From Pseudosulfitobacter pseudonitzschiae (lineage in GTDB: Bacteria; Pseudomonadota; Alphaproteobacteria; Rhodobacterales; Rhodobacteraceae): a stretch of 64,000 nt of DNA. How positions within the stretch are numbered: the stretch's first letter is position 1; the number at the start of each line of letters is the position of its first letter. The stretch spans positions 44,258 through 108,257 of the forward strand of contig NZ_FQVP01000011.1 in the NCBI RefSeq assembly GCF_900129395.1. The letters run 5' to 3'. The position numbers and the translations under genes were made by a program. The notes under the pieces were generated by a model. It worked only from the letters and a program-made list of their open reading frames with translations, had not been told where the DNA came from and made no database searches. Of the stretch, positions 63,884 to 64,000 are shown in pieces.

Positions 63884-64000
63884 GCCCGGAGTCAAGGTGC
63901 GCAGCACCGCCGGGCAGCGCCCGACCGCCCCATGGGCGGGCGCTTCTTCACCGTATTGCAATTCTGTATCCCCACGCCAAGGCGGATAGATAAAGTGGCA
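63884..64000. repeat. Dispersed palindromic repeat, copy 2 (cut by window end)
   Basis: Inverted copy of 60391-60507 with three mismatches and no gaps. The terminal inverted repeat GGGCAGCGCCCGACCGC is at 63912-63928, and the partner end should fall about 40 bases beyond the window. It lies behind the unknown gene and could act as a transcription end. Confidence 0.85.

Overview
The window comes from an alphaproteobacterium of the Roseobacter group (Rhodobacteraceae). The evidence is high GC content, a glpDSTPQUVK glycerol ABC-transport operon of the rhizobial/roseobacter type, dense operons with ATGA/GTGA overlaps, and a DnaA-like plasmid replication module of the kind known from Rhodobacterales. 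That module (initiator 34837-35604, iteron-like repeats 35686-35764, ParA, ParB and three parS-like palindromes 38273-38362) indicates that the DNA is an extrachromosomal replicon (plasmid or chromid), not the main chromosome. I cannot name the genus.

Layout. 0-4.3 kb: a phosphorelay set with a hybrid-free sensor kinase (cut by the window start), a single-domain response regulator, an Hpt protein, and two paralogous REC proteins whose C-termini look like degenerate GGDEF domains. 4.5-17.4 kb: glycerol/glycerol-3-phosphate utilisation, with divergent GlpR, then GlpD, the ABC transporter GlpSTPQUV, GlpK, an iron-type alcohol dehydrogenase, and an extra pair of GlpP/GlpQ-like permeases without their own ATPase or binding protein. 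17.4-34.7 kb: two RND multidrug-efflux systems (the second with an outer-membrane factor and a divergent TetR) enclosing a RidA protein, a YhaN/YhaO-like ATPase-nuclease pair and PurU. 34.8-38.5 kb: replication and partition. 38.5-46.7 kb: RraA-like protein, M20 peptidase/amidohydrolase, oligopeptide ABC transporter with a fused double ATPase, and a GntR regulator. 46.8-53.6 kb: YfcC-type carrier and a polyamine-type ABC transporter with a FAD oxidoreductase. 53.8-60.3 kb: CoA ligase, a metal-ligand-less amidohydrolase-fold protein, two amidases and an IclR regulator. 60.3-64 kb: ureide (purine) catabolism (AllA, PuuE-UraD fusion, UraH) and an unknown protein, bracketed by two inverted copies of a repeat.

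Taken together the replicon is a scavenging island: high-affinity uptake and breakdown of glycerol, peptides/acyl-amino compounds, polyamine-like compounds, amides and purine-derived ureides, plus efflux. In three ABC operons a strong stem-loop lies directly behind the binding-protein gene, which would keep binding protein in excess over the membrane genes. No tRNA, rRNA, CRISPR array, complete insertion sequence or prophage was recognised.

The points most worth a second look are: the pair of REC/degenerate-GGDEF proteins with an Hpt; the orphan Glp permease pair; the helically phased repeats at the DnaA-like origin; the amidohydrolase-fold protein that has lost four of the five usual metal ligands; and the near-identical inverted repeats around the ureide genes.
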